A stretch of DNA of 64,000 nt, from NCBI RefSeq assembly GCF_923081025.1, contig NZ_CAKLPZ010000002.1, positions 124,001 through 188,000 of the forward strand, read 5' to 3'. A program made the translations under genes and the position numbers. This DNA is from Neolewinella maritima (GTDB lineage: Bacteria; Bacteroidota; Bacteroidia; Chitinophagales; Saprospiraceae). Positions within the stretch are counted from its first letter, which is position 1. Each line of letters starts with the position of its first letter. The notes under the pieces are model-generated. The model was not told the origin of the DNA and did not search any database. It saw only the letters and a list, made by a program, of their open reading frames with translations. Positions 52,566 to 61,633 of the stretch are shown one piece after another.

Positions 52566-54941
52566 ATGCCCTGCACCCCCCAAGTACTCGCTACCGTCGA
52601 CGCCTACTGGCGCGCCGCCAACTACCTCTCCGTAGGCCAGATGTACCTGCGCGACAACCCCCTGCTGCGCCGGCCCCTGCGCCCCACCGACCTCAAACCC
52701 ACCCTACTGGGCCACTGGGGCACGGTACCGGGACAGACCTTCATCTACACCCACCTCAACCGGGCCATCGTGGCCCACGACCTCGACGTACTGTACGTAT
52801 CCGGACCGGGCCACGGCGGGCAGGCCATGGTAGCCTGCGCCTACCTGGAGGGTACCTACTCCGAGGTGTATCCCGCCATCGGGCAGGACGAGGAGGGGCT
52901 CCGACGGCTCTTCACCCAGTATTCCTACCCCGGCGGCATCCCCAGCCACGTCTCCCCCGAGTGCCCGGGCTCCATCCACGAGGGGGGCGAACTGGGCTAT
53001 TCGCTCAGCCACTCCTTCGGTGCCGCCTTCGATAATCCCGACCTGATCGTAGCCTGCGTGATCGGCGACGGCGAGGCCGAGACCGGCCCCCTGGCCACCT
53101 CCTGGCACGGCAACAAATTCCTCAACCCCATCACGGACGGCGCGGTACTGCCCATCCTCCACCTCAACGGCTACAAGATTGCCAATCCGACCCTGCTAGC
53201 CCGCATCTCCGAGCAGGAGCTCCACGATCTGCTGCGGGGCTATGGGTACATGCCCTACTTCGTCGAGGGCCATGATCCGGACACCATGCACCGTAAAATG
53301 GCCGATACCCTGGACCTGGTCATTCATCAGATAAGGGACGTCCAGCAGTACGCCCGCGCGCACAACGACCCCAGCCGCCCACCCTGGCCGATGATCGTAC
53401 TGCGCACCCCCAAGGGCTGGACCGGCCCGGTAACGGTGGATGGTAAGCCGTCTACCGGCAGTTTCCGTGCCCACCAGGTGCCCATTCAGGTAGAACCCGC
53501 ACGCTATGACCAGCTCGAGCACCTGGAGGGCTGGCTGCGCAGCTACCGACCGCAGGACCTCTTCGACCGCAGCGGCCGACTGCGGCCCGAACTGGCCGAA
53601 CTGGCCCCTACCGGCACGCGCCGCATGAGCGCTAACCCCCACGCGAATGGGGGTCGCCTCCTGAAACCGCTGCGGATACCCGACTACCGGGAGTACGGCG
53701 TAGCCGTACCCACCCCCGGTGGCGTACGGGCGGCGGATACCCACGTGCTGGGGGCGTTTCTGCGCGACATCGTCCGGGAGAACGAAGCAGCACGCAACTT
53801 CCGCATCTTCGCCCCCGACGAGCTGCTTTCCAACCGGCTGAGCCCGGTGTTCGAAGTGACCGAACGACAGTGGATGCTGCGCCGGGAGATGCACGACGAG
53901 CACCTAGCCCCCGACGGCCGGGTGGTGGAGATGCTCAGCGAGCACCAGTGCCAGGGCTGGCTAGAGGGCTACCTCCTCACCGGCCGTCACGGACTATTCA
54001 CCAGCTACGAGGCCTTCATTCACATCGTAGACTCGATGGTGAGCCAGCATGCCAAGTGGCTCAAGGTCACCGCCGAGCTGATCTGGCGCGCACCCATCGC
54101 CTCGCTCAACTACCTGCTGGCCTCCCACGTCTGGCAGCAGGCCCACAACGGCTTCACCCACCAGGATCCGGGCTTCATCGATCACGTAGTGAACAAGAAA
54201 GCCTCGGTAGTACGGGTGTACCTGCCCCCGGATGCCAACTGCCTGCTCTCCGTCTGGGACCACTGCCAGCGCAGTATGCACTACATCAACGTGGTCGTAG
54301 CCGGCAAGTACCAGGCCCCCCAGTGGCTGACGATCGACCAGGCCGCCGACCACTGCGCCCGGGGCATCGGCGTATGGCCCTGGGCCAGCTGCTCCCCCGA
54401 CGTAGAGCCCGATCTGATCATGGCCTGCTGCGGCGACGTACCCACCCGGGAGACCCTCGCGGCGGTAAGCATCCTGCGCACCGCCCTGCCCGAGCTGAAG
54501 GTGCGGGTCATCAATGTCGTAGACCTGATGAAGCTACAGTCTCCCTCAGTCCACCCCCACGGACTGCCGGACGATGTGTTCGACGACCTCTTTACCACCG
54601 ACAAGCCCATCATCTTCGCCTTCCACGGCTATCCCTTTCTGATCCACCGGCTCTGCTACCGCCGGACCAACCACGCTAACTTGCACGTCCATGGCTACCG
54701 GGAGGAAGGCACCATCACCACCCCCTTCGACATGACGGTGCTCAACGAGATCGACCGCTTCCACCTGGTCCGCAACGCCCTGAAGCGCCTGCCGGACCGG
54801 GGAGAAGCCGGCGACGAACTCGACCTGCACATGACCGAAAAGCTCATCCAACACCGGCGGCACATCCGCACCCACGGGGTGGATATGCCCGAGATCCGCA
54901 ACTGGAGCTGGACCTCCGTTGCCCAACCCACCACCTTATGA
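52566..54941 (+). CDS. xfp: Xylulose 5-phosphate/fructose 6-phosphate phosphoketolase
   Basis: A 791-residue thiamine-diphosphate enzyme, the normal length for phosphoketolases. It cleaves xylulose 5-phosphate or fructose 6-phosphate with phosphate to acetyl phosphate plus a C3 or C4 sugar phosphate, allowing ATP formation through acetate kinase without oxygen. Recognisable parts are the [12 protein letters not shown] start, [24 protein letters not shown], the diphosphate-binding [24 protein letters not shown] (cut here to its key GDGEAETGP) and [10 protein letters not shown]. It lies between a Usp and a small membrane protein gene; no acetate kinase gene is seen nearby. Its stop overlaps the next start (ATGA). 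Confidence 0.96.
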   Translation: MPCTPQVLATVDAYWRAANYLSVGQMYLRDNPLLRRPLRPTDLKPTLLGHWGTVPGQTFIYTHLNRAIVAHDLDVLYVSGPGHGGQAMVACAYLEGTYSEVYPAIGQDEEGLRRLFTQYSYPGGIPSHVSPECPGSIHEGGELGYSLSHSFGAAFDNPDLIVACVIGDGEAETGPLATSWHGNKFLNPITDGAVLPILHLNGYKIANPTLLARISEQELHDLLRGYGYMPYFVEGHDPDTMHRKMADTLDLVIHQIRDVQQYARAHNDPSRPPWPMIVLRTPKGWTGPVTVDGKPSTGSFRAHQVPIQVEPARYDQLEHLEGWLRSYRPQDLFDRSGRLRPELAELAPTGTRRMSANPHANGGRLLKPLRIPDYREYGVAVPTPGGVRAADTHVLGAFLRDIVRENEAARNFRIFAPDELLSNRLSPVFEVTERQWMLRREMHDEHLAPDGRVVEMLSEHQCQGWLEGYLLTGRHGLFTSYEAFIHIVDSMVSQHAKWLKVTAELIWRAPIASLNYLLASHVWQQAHNGFTHQDPGFIDHVVNKKASVVRVYLPPDANCLLSVWDHCQRSMHYINVVVAGKYQAPQWLTIDQAADHCARGIGVWPWASCSPDVEPDLIMACCGDVPTRETLAAVSILRTALPELKVRVINVVDLMKLQSPSVHPHGLPDDVFDDLFTTDKPIIFAFHGYPFLIHRLCYRRTNHANLHVHGYREEGTITTPFDMTVLNEIDRFHLVRNALKRLPDRGEAGDELDLHMTEKLIQHRRHIRTHGVDMPEIRNWSWTSVAQPTTL

Positions 54942-55507
54942 GATACCCGACCTACCTCTACTGGATCGCCTCCGTCATCGCACTGGCCGTGATCCTGGCC
55001 ATCTGGTACGATTATACCTACTCGATGGGCGTAGTAAAGGGCTACGAGATCAACGATGCCAGCCTCGACAAACGGTTGCTCGTAGCCACCCAGGAGAGCC
55101 CTTACAAACGGGTACTCACCCACCAGCTCATTGAACGCCTGGACACTGCGGCCCTCTACATCCGCGTCATCGACGTGACCCAGCTGCCGGACTACAAATG
55201 CTTCGAGATCGACGGCAGCTACGCCTACGACGCCATCGTGATCATGCACACCTGGCAGTACGGCGAACCCCCCACGGAGGTGACGGACTTCCTCCGCAGC
55301 GTCGAGTGCGACAACTCGGTGTTCCTGCTCACGACCTCCGGCTCCGGCACGGCGCGGGTACCGGATTACGACGGTCTGTCCTCGGCCTCCGTCCACTCCG
55401 CCCTGCCCGGCGAGTTGGAGGACATCGTCACCTGGGTCGACCGGCGACTCTGGTGGGCCACTCCACCGGAGGGCGCGGCCGCAGGTGCAAGGCAACAGTC
55501 GAAATAA
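54938..55507 (+). CDS. Membrane-anchored protein with flavodoxin-like alpha/beta domain, unknown function
   Basis: A 189-residue protein. One membrane helix lies at about 6-24 ([17 protein letters not shown]). The rest is an alternating alpha/beta domain: [33 protein letters not shown]-like [11 protein letters not shown], and a helix-rich end [14 protein letters not shown]. The pattern recalls flavodoxin-like folds, and the TSGSG loop could bind phosphate, but I do not recognise a family. The start codon overlaps the phosphoketolase stop. The last codons (EGAAAGARQ) come from a copy of the GC-rich repeat, so the original C-terminus may have been altered. Confidence 0.7.
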   Translation: MRYPTYLYWIASVIALAVILAIWYDYTYSMGVVKGYEINDASLDKRLLVATQESPYKRVLTHQLIERLDTAALYIRVIDVTQLPDYKCFEIDGSYAYDAIVIMHTWQYGEPPTEVTDFLRSVECDNSVFLLTTSGSGTARVPDYDGLSSASVHSALPGELEDIVTWVDRRLWWATPPEGAAAGARQQSK

Positions 55508-55523
55508 CCCGGCACCCGCGGCC
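55477..55523. repeat. Imperfect inverted pair of the GC-rich repeat spanning a stop codon
   Basis: GGCCGCAGGTGC (55477-55488) can pair with GCACCCGCGGCC (55512-55523) with one mismatch, enclosing a 23-base loop that contains the stop codon of the upstream gene. No T run follows, so it does not look like a terminator; it could stabilise or mark processing of the operon transcript. Confidence 0.55.
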
Positions 55524-55568
55524 CCGCCCCGTACGACCTACTACACCCTCCCGTGTAAGCCTAGCCAC

Positions 55569-58244
55569 ATGAACAATCGTTCCGTACTAACCCCCGGTAC
55601 CGATCCGGATACCGCTTACCAGCTCCCGGTCGACCAGGCAGCCAGGCTACTGGGCAGCGCGGTGCCGGAAGGGCTCAGTGCGGCAGAGGCCCGGGAGCGC
55701 CTACTCCGGGTGGGGCCCAATACGGTACCCCTGCGCAGTGGCCCCGCCTGGTGGCTGCTCCTCCTGCAGCAGTTCTGGAGCCCCCTGGTAGCCGTATTGG
55801 CCGCAGGAGCGCTACTGGCCTTTGTCTACCACGACCGGGTCAACGCCTACGCCATCCTGGTGGTGCTACTCCTGAACGCACTGATCGGCTTTTACATGGA
55901 CTACCAGGCCCGGCGGACCATCCGCGGACTGCAGGCACTGGAAGATCCGCTGGCCACCGTGTACCGGCAGGAGCAACTGCTGGAATGCCGGGCCGAGGAA
56001 CTGGTGCCGGGCGACCTGATCCGGGTAGAGGCAGGGCAGCGGGTGCCGGCGGATGCCCGGGTGGTAGCGCACACCAACCTGGGAGTAGACGAAAGCAGCC
56101 TGACCGGAGAGAGTGGGACGGTAGCCAAACGAACCGAGCCCCTGCCCCGGGATACCCCACTGGCCGACCGCCGCAATATGCTCTTCACCGGTACGATCGT
56201 CACCCGGGGCTACGGTACCGCACTGGTCACGCAGACGGGCATAGCGACCGAGCTGGGCCGGGGCCTGCACCTGATGGATACCGTAGCGGAAGAAACCACG
56301 CCGCTGGAGCGCAAACTGGCCGCGCTCACCCACCGCCTCATCTGGCTCACCCTGGCACTGGCCGGCGTAGTGGTCGGGCTGGGTGCCTACCGGGGTATGG
56401 ATACCTACCTGGTAGTGGAGACCGCCATCGCCCTGGCCGTAGCGGCGATCCCCGAAGGCCTGCCGGTGGTAGCCACCATCACACTGGCCATCGGGATGGC
56501 GCGGCTGGCGCGGCACAAGATCGTCATCAAGGAGCTGCGGGCGGTAGAGACCCTGGGGGAGACCCAGGTACTGGTGATCGACAAGACGGGCACCCTGACG
56601 GAAAATAAGCTGACGGTCGAGTCCGTGCTTCAGTGTGGACCGAAGCAGGGCAACGGGCAGGAGCACGTACCACCCGGGCTACGGCAACTGCTGCAGGTAG
56701 CCGTACGCTGCAACACGGCCGTTGCCGACGGGGAACACATGGTGGGCGACCCCCTGGAACTGGCGCTGCTGCAGTATGCCGAATCCGCAGGCGTAGCGGT
56801 AGCGGCTACCCGGGCGGAGGCCGAACTAGTGCAGGAGCAACCCTTCTCCAGCGAGACCCGCCGCATGGTCACGGTACACCGGCTGGTGACCGACGACGGA
56901 CTGCCCCCCTACCTGACCGGAATGAAGGGGGCACCGGAGGCCGTACTCGAGCGGTGCACGGACTGCCTGCGGACTGACGGCAAGCTGGAGGTGCTCGACC
57001 CCGCCTACTGGCGGGCGCGGATCACCAAGGGGGCGGAGCGCGGACATAAAACGCTAGCCCTGGCCTACCGACGGCACGATACGCCGGAGGTGGCGCAGGA
57101 GCTGACCTGGCTGGGTCTGCTGTGGCTACACGATCCACCGCGGGTAGACGTAAAGCAGGCGATCGTGCAGTTCCGCACGGCCGGCATCCGGCTGGTGATG
57201 GCTACCGGAGATCACGCGGCCACGGCGCGGAGTATCGCACTGGCTACCGGACTGGTATACGACTCCGCAGCGACGGTGCTGACTGGTACCGAAGTGGAGG
57301 ACTTACTGCGGGGGGACGGCAGTCGGGCAGCGCCCGCCGCGCTCTTCGCGCCCAGTATTTTTGCCCGCGTGAGCCCGGCGCAGAAGCTACAGATCCTCCA
57401 CGCCTACCAGCAGCAGGGCTATACCGTAGCGATGGCCGGCGACGGGGTCAACGATGCACCGGCACTGCGCAAGGCCGCCATCGGCATCGCGATGGGGGAA
57501 GGGGGGTCGCAGGCGGCAAAGGCAGCGGCCGATCTGATCCTGCAGGATAACTCCCTGGCCAACGTCATCGAGGCCGTGCGGCAGGGGCGGGGCATCTTCG
57601 CCAACATCCGGCTCTTCACCGTCTACCTGCTGAGCTGCAACCTGGGGGAGCTTCTGGTAGTGGGCGGCGCGTTCCTCTTCGGCTTCGCCGGCCCGCTGGC
57701 GCCGGTACAGATCCTGTTTCTGAACCTACTTACGGATGTCTTCCCCGCCCTGGCGCTGGGCTTCACCCGGGGCGACCCGGATGCGCTCCGAAAGCCCCCC
57801 CGGGCCCGGGGCGAGGCGATCCTGACCCCCGCCCTGTGGCGGTCGCTGGCCCTGTATGCCGTGGCGATCGCCGGCTCCGTACTGGGAGGTGTAGTGATCG
57901 GGCAGCGCTTATTCACCCTCTCCCCGGCCGAGCAGAACGACCTGATGTTTTACGCCCTGTTCAGTGCGCAGCTGTGGCACGTCCTGTCTCTACCCGGGCC
58001 ACGGGCGCACCTGCTCCGCCACCCCATCGTGCGCAATCCCTACCTGGGCGGGGCCGTCGTATTCTGCTTACTACTTACCCTGGCGGCCTATCTGATCCCG
58101 GTCACCCGCACGGCCATGCAGCTGGAAAGCGGACTCGACTGGCGGGTGCTACTTCTGGCGGTAGGGATCGGCGCGTTTCCCGTACTATTGATCCGGGTAG
58201 TCAGCCGAATAATTGCAGCAGCTACCCCAGACAGATCAAACTAG
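55569..58244 (+). CDS. P-type cation ATPase, SERCA/PMR1-like (CtpF-like)
   Basis: An 891-residue P2-type ATPase. It has the cation N-terminal domain (about 15-85), LTGES in the actuator domain (178-182), the ion-binding AAIPEGLPVV in helix four (293-301), phosphorylated D338 in DKTGTLTEN, ATGDHAATA and GDGVNDAPALR in the P domain and a C-terminal helical domain with FLNLLTDVFPALALG. PEGLP and the N/D residues of helix six suggest calcium or manganese rather than heavy metals. Mycobacterial CtpF, a member of the DosR regulon, belongs to this group. I start at ATG 55569; 61 bases separate it from the preceding gene. It ends the operon. Confidence 0.92.
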   Translation: MNNRSVLTPGTDPDTAYQLPVDQAARLLGSAVPEGLSAAEARERLLRVGPNTVPLRSGPAWWLLLLQQFWSPLVAVLAAGALLAFVYHDRVNAYAILVVLLLNALIGFYMDYQARRTIRGLQALEDPLATVYRQEQLLECRAEELVPGDLIRVEAGQRVPADARVVAHTNLGVDESSLTGESGTVAKRTEPLPRDTPLADRRNMLFTGTIVTRGYGTALVTQTGIATELGRGLHLMDTVAEETTPLERKLAALTHRLIWLTLALAGVVVGLGAYRGMDTYLVVETAIALAVAAIPEGLPVVATITLAIGMARLARHKIVIKELRAVETLGETQVLVIDKTGTLTENKLTVESVLQCGPKQGNGQEHVPPGLRQLLQVAVRCNTAVADGEHMVGDPLELALLQYAESAGVAVAATRAEAELVQEQPFSSETRRMVTVHRLVTDDGLPPYLTGMKGAPEAVLERCTDCLRTDGKLEVLDPAYWRARITKGAERGHKTLALAYRRHDTPEVAQELTWLGLLWLHDPPRVDVKQAIVQFRTAGIRLVMATGDHAATARSIALATGLVYDSAATVLTGTEVEDLLRGDGSRAAPAALFAPSIFARVSPAQKLQILHAYQQQGYTVAMAGDGVNDAPALRKAAIGIAMGEGGSQAAKAAADLILQDNSLANVIEAVRQGRGIFANIRLFTVYLLSCNLGELLVVGGAFLFGFAGPLAPVQILFLNLLTDVFPALALGFTRGDPDALRKPPRARGEAILTPALWRSLALYAVAIAGSVLGGVVIGQRLFTLSPAEQNDLMFYALFSAQLWHVLSLPGPRAHLLRHPIVRNPYLGGAVVFCLLLTLAAYLIPVTRTAMQLESGLDWRVLLLAVGIGAFPVLLIRVVSRIIAAATPDRSN

Positions 58245-58294
58245 CCCGCGCACCCCGATCGGATTGACCAACTGCTCGACCACCGCTACCGGGC

Positions 58295-59155
58295 CTAGCG
58301 ATCGAAGGGGATGATCAGCATGGGAACGGTACACCGCTTGACGAGCGGAGCCAGGTGGCCGGCCTCGAAGAGCCGTTCGAAGAAGCTACGCCGCTCACCC
58401 CCCAGCACCAGCAGGTTGATCCGTTCGCGCTCCGTATAGGCCAGTAGCTCCTCGGTGACCTTGCCGTGCGGCAGCGCATCGAATTTGTAGGTGTAGCTGG
58501 GAAAGTTGGCTCCGCAGGCCAGGTCGAGAAACTCGTCGTCCCGGCGCGCTTCCGTGAGGTGGTCCTGCTCCCGTACGTGTACGAAGTGCACTTCGGGGTG
58601 CAGCGCTTTGATGACACGGCGACTAAAGGCAGCCATCCGGCGAATATCGTCTACTCCGTCGAAGGCAATAGCCAGACGTTCCACTTGGGGGTAGCCGTAC
58701 TCCTTCGGGATGAGAATAAGGGGGCAGCCACTGCGCAGCGCGAGCGTGCGGGCCACTCCCCCGAATATACCCGGGGGGTGCAGCCCCGCCCCGGCCCCTA
58801 CGCCTCCCATGACGATGAGCGCTACATCTTCCTTGGTGCTTTCCCAGAGGATGGTCTGCGCAGCCGCGCCCTCCAGGGCGGCGGTCTTCACGTTCGGCAG
58901 CAGGTCGAGCCGCCCCTGGAAGGTGGATAGCACCGGCTCTACATTGCGGCGGGCGAAGTCGGTCAGCTGCTTGCCGATGCGTTCTTTCTCCAGCTCCCGC
59001 ACCCGGTTGGAGATGGTCTGTGACGTACTCAGCATGGTATCGAATACGTGCACGATGTTCAGGTCTAGGTTCATGGTCTCGGCCAGGTAGGTGCCGAACC
59101 GCACGGCGGCGGCGGAGGTATCCGAGAAGTCTACGGGGACGATGATGCGTTGCAT
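58295..59155 (-). CDS. Universal stress protein, tandem two-domain type
   Basis: A 286-residue Usp (MQRIIVPVDFSDTSAAAVRFGTYLAE start). Domain one has LIVMGGVGAGAGLHPPG followed by FGGVARTLALRSGCPLILIPKEYG, and domain two ends RCTVPMLIIPFDR. It belongs to the subgroup of 38876, 45399 and 60744. It is the last gene of a four-gene operon (Usp, Usp, lipoprotein, Usp) read from the promoter at 61634; 12 bases separate it from the lipoprotein gene. Confidence 0.92.
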   Translation of the reverse strand: MQRIIVPVDFSDTSAAAVRFGTYLAETMNLDLNIVHVFDTMLSTSQTISNRVRELEKERIGKQLTDFARRNVEPVLSTFQGRLDLLPNVKTAALEGAAAQTILWESTKEDVALIVMGGVGAGAGLHPPGIFGGVARTLALRSGCPLILIPKEYGYPQVERLAIAFDGVDDIRRMAAFSRRVIKALHPEVHFVHVREQDHLTEARRDDEFLDLACGANFPSYTYKFDALPHGKVTEELLAYTERERINLLVLGGERRSFFERLFEAGHLAPLVKRCTVPMLIIPFDR

Positions 59156-59167
59156 GCGTTGGTTAAT

Positions 59168-59917
59168 TTATAGGCTCACCGTAGCCACGGGGTAGTCTAC
59201 GGCTACGCTCAGGTACTGGATGAAGTGGTCACGGACCTCCTCGCTGGCCGCGGCCATGTAGCGGTGGTCCGCCTCGTGTAGCGCGGCGTCGAAGGCGTCG
59301 AGGGACCGGCTGAGCTGCAGACCGGCGTATTCGGCCGCGTTGCTGTTGCGCATCCGCCCCGGCAGGGTACGCTCGGCGTATACGGGTGGCAGCTGCTGAA
59401 AGCGCCTCCAGCTCCGGTAGGCGGTGCGGTAGGCATCTCGGTACTCATCCCATTCCAGCAAGCACATCATCTGGTCGTGACTGATCTCCTCTACCCACTC
59501 CCACTGCCGGTCGAAGGCGTAGAGCAGATCGGCCGGGTCATCGACCCCGTAGGCGGGCCGCAGCACGCTGAGCTGATCGCGTAGCTGGCGCAGCTGCCTA
59601 CGGGCGCGGTACGGCTCCCCGTTAGCTACGGCATGCTGCAGGCCCTGCATCCAGAGATTCATGAGTCGTACCCCCTGACGTTCCGCCAGACTTAGTTCCG
59701 CAGACGAGTAGCTGCTCCGCAGCCGCTGGTAGCTGCGCGCTGCGGCCGCCGTGTACTCGCGCAGCACGTCCGGGTCGCCGCGCTCCAGGGCTACCCAGGC
59801 CACTAGGAGCTGGTGTTCCAGCGGGGCGGTATCCTGTAGTCGGTCGGGGGTACAGCCCAGCAGCAGAAGGAAGACTGGAAAGACCGTAAGCAGGACGAGC
59901 ACGCGGAAGGAGAACAT
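59168..59917 (-). CDS. Helical lipoprotein of unknown function, paralogue of 49830-50600
   Basis: A 249-residue lipoprotein (FPVFLLLLGC followed by TPDRLQ) with an all-helical body rich in arginine, tyrosine and tryptophan (SYQRLRSSYSSAELSLAER, LEWDEYRDAYRTAYRSWRRF). It shares size, the CTPD start, the LL.AL.RGD-like segment and the spacing of helices with the lipoprotein at 49830. Both are encoded inside Usp operons. I know of no function for them. It lies 12 bases from each neighbour. Confidence 0.78.
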   Translation of the reverse strand: MFSFRVLVLLTVFPVFLLLLGCTPDRLQDTAPLEHQLLVAWVALERGDPDVLREYTAAAARSYQRLRSSYSSAELSLAERQGVRLMNLWMQGLQHAVANGEPYRARRQLRQLRDQLSVLRPAYGVDDPADLLYAFDRQWEWVEEISHDQMMCLLEWDEYRDAYRTAYRSWRRFQQLPPVYAERTLPGRMRNSNAAEYAGLQLSRSLDAFDAALHEADHRYMAAASEEVRDHFIQYLSVAVDYPVATVSL

Positions 59918-59929
59918 AGGGGGGGTAGA

Positions 59930-60739
59930 TTATAGGGCTTGAGCCTCCTGGAGGATGAGCACCGGCACCGGTGAGGTGTACACGGACTTGCGGGTACAGG
60001 AGGGCATCATCATGCGGCTCAGCCAGGTCGACTGCCGGTGGATCAGCGCCACCAGGTCCACATCCGTCATACGGACGAACTCCCGGATCGCCCCCTCGGG
60101 CGTCTCCCCATCCGCCAGCTGGTAGAAATAGTCGTAGCGTACCTCGGCCAGCAGCTCCTTGAACCTGGCACTGGGTAGGGTAGACTCTTTCTTCTCCTGG
60201 TAATGAAAAACCTTGAGCTCGGTGGTGGCGTGATCGACCAGCTCGAAGAGGGGGTATAGGGTAGCGGCGCGCTGCGGCGCCCGCCGGTCGGCCGCCCACA
60301 TCAGGTGCCGGGGAAAGGCGGGGGTGTAGGTAGCGGGTACGGCAATGATAGGCACGGTCACCTCGTCCATCAGCTCGGTCGTCGTGCTGCCGAAGATCTG
60401 CTCCGGCATGTAGTGTTCTCCCTGACAGCCCATCACCACCAGGTCGATCCCCTGCTTGAAAACGATGCGCTTCAGGCGGCTGGCCGGCATACCGAGCTGT
60501 ACGTCGGTGTGTACTACCAGACCACCCTCTCGCAGGCGGCTGGCCCGCTCCTCGATGGCCGCCTCACCATCTTGGTACAGTTCGCTACTAATCTCACCGA
60601 TCCGCATGGGGTCCATCGGCATGGCGTGGATGTAGGCCAGCGTAAGGGCCGCGTCGAACTCCGTAGCCAGCAGGCGGGCGTATTCCAGCGCATTGTCGGC
60701 GGCCTGGCTAAAGTCAGTAGGTACGAGTAGGTGGCGCAT
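59930..60739 (-). CDS. Universal stress protein, tandem two-domain type
   Basis: A 269-residue Usp (MRHLLVPTDFSQAADNALEYARLLA start). Domain one contains VVMGCQGEHYMPEQIFGSTTTELMDEVTVPIIAVP, seen here through its key VVMGCQGE and FGSTTT segments, which fit the nucleotide-binding pattern. Domain two is weaker and ends TSPVPVLILQEAQAL. It is a distinct subgroup within the window. The ATG at 60739 follows the stop of the preceding Usp gene by four bases; the upstream ATG at 60766 would overlap it. Confidence 0.9.
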   Translation of the reverse strand: MRHLLVPTDFSQAADNALEYARLLATEFDAALTLAYIHAMPMDPMRIGEISSELYQDGEAAIEERASRLREGGLVVHTDVQLGMPASRLKRIVFKQGIDLVVMGCQGEHYMPEQIFGSTTTELMDEVTVPIIAVPATYTPAFPRHLMWAADRRAPQRAATLYPLFELVDHATTELKVFHYQEKKESTLPSARFKELLAEVRYDYFYQLADGETPEGAIREFVRMTDVDLVALIHRQSTWLSRMMMPSCTRKSVYTSPVPVLILQEAQAL

Positions 60740-60743
60740 GGTG

Positions 60744-61610
60744 CTAGTAGTTTGCGTAGTTCTCAATGGGTACGATGAGTAGGGGTACGGGTATGGTGGT
60801 CAGCAGGGGGCTCACCTCCGAGCCTACGAACAGCCGCTCGAAGAAACTGCGCTGCCGCCGTCCTAGCACCAGCAGATCCACCTGCTGGGAGGCGACGTAT
60901 TCGGAGAGCGCGTCCACCAGTTCCCCGGGGCGCAGCAGGTCCAGGGGAGCCGGATAGTCGGGGAAGCCGGTATCCTTTCTGTCCCGTTCGAGTACATCGT
61001 TAAGGTGTGACTCTCGCAGCGCATCGTCGTCCCTGACGTGCACGAAGCGCACGGACAGTCCGAGCGCCAGGCGGAGAAATTCTACCTCCCGGGCGATCAG
61101 TTTGAGGGGAGCCAGCTCACCGAAGGCCAGGGCCATTCGGCGTATCTCCGGCACGCCGTAGCCCTTGGGGATCAGCAGTACGGGGGCCTCACCCCGCAGC
61201 GCTACCGCACGCGCCACGCTGCCGTAGGTAAACTGCCTGGCCGGCGGAGCACTCGCACCCACCCCACCCATGACGATCAGCCCGACCGCCGTGTCCTTGC
61301 TCAGGCGCACGATCGTTTGCGGCGGAGCGCCGATGATGGCGTGCACCCCTACAATCTGGGATGCGTGGCCTTCTACCCCGGCGGATCCCGGTACGTGGGA
61401 CCGCACGAACTCGTCCAACTGCCGCTGTACACTGAGCTGGGCGGTGACGCTGCCCCGCCCCTCGATCACTGGTGGATCGGTCTCGCTGAAGCCGTCGTAG
61501 ACGTGAATGACCTCGAGTTGGTACTCGATGGCGTCTGCCAACTGTACCGCATAGCGCAGGGCGGCGGCGGAGGTGACCGAGAAATCAATGGGGACGAGCA
61601 GCTTGCGCAT
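60744..61610 (-). CDS. Universal stress protein, tandem two-domain type
   Basis: A 288-residue Usp (MRKLLVPIDFSVTSAAALRYAVQLAD start; LIVMGGVGASAPP, YGSVARAVALRGEAPVLLIPKGYG; domain two from EIRRMALAFGELAPL to VPLLIVPIEN). It is the first gene of the four-gene minus-strand operon. I use the ATG at 61610 because the -7 element lies at 61641-61634, which overlaps the upstream codon at 61634. Confidence 0.92.
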   Translation of the reverse strand: MRKLLVPIDFSVTSAAALRYAVQLADAIEYQLEVIHVYDGFSETDPPVIEGRGSVTAQLSVQRQLDEFVRSHVPGSAGVEGHASQIVGVHAIIGAPPQTIVRLSKDTAVGLIVMGGVGASAPPARQFTYGSVARAVALRGEAPVLLIPKGYGVPEIRRMALAFGELAPLKLIAREVEFLRLALGLSVRFVHVRDDDALRESHLNDVLERDRKDTGFPDYPAPLDLLRPGELVDALSEYVASQQVDLLVLGRRQRSFFERLFVGSEVSPLLTTIPVPLLIVPIENYANY

Positions 61611-61633
61611 TGCAGTGGATTGGGAGGACACCA

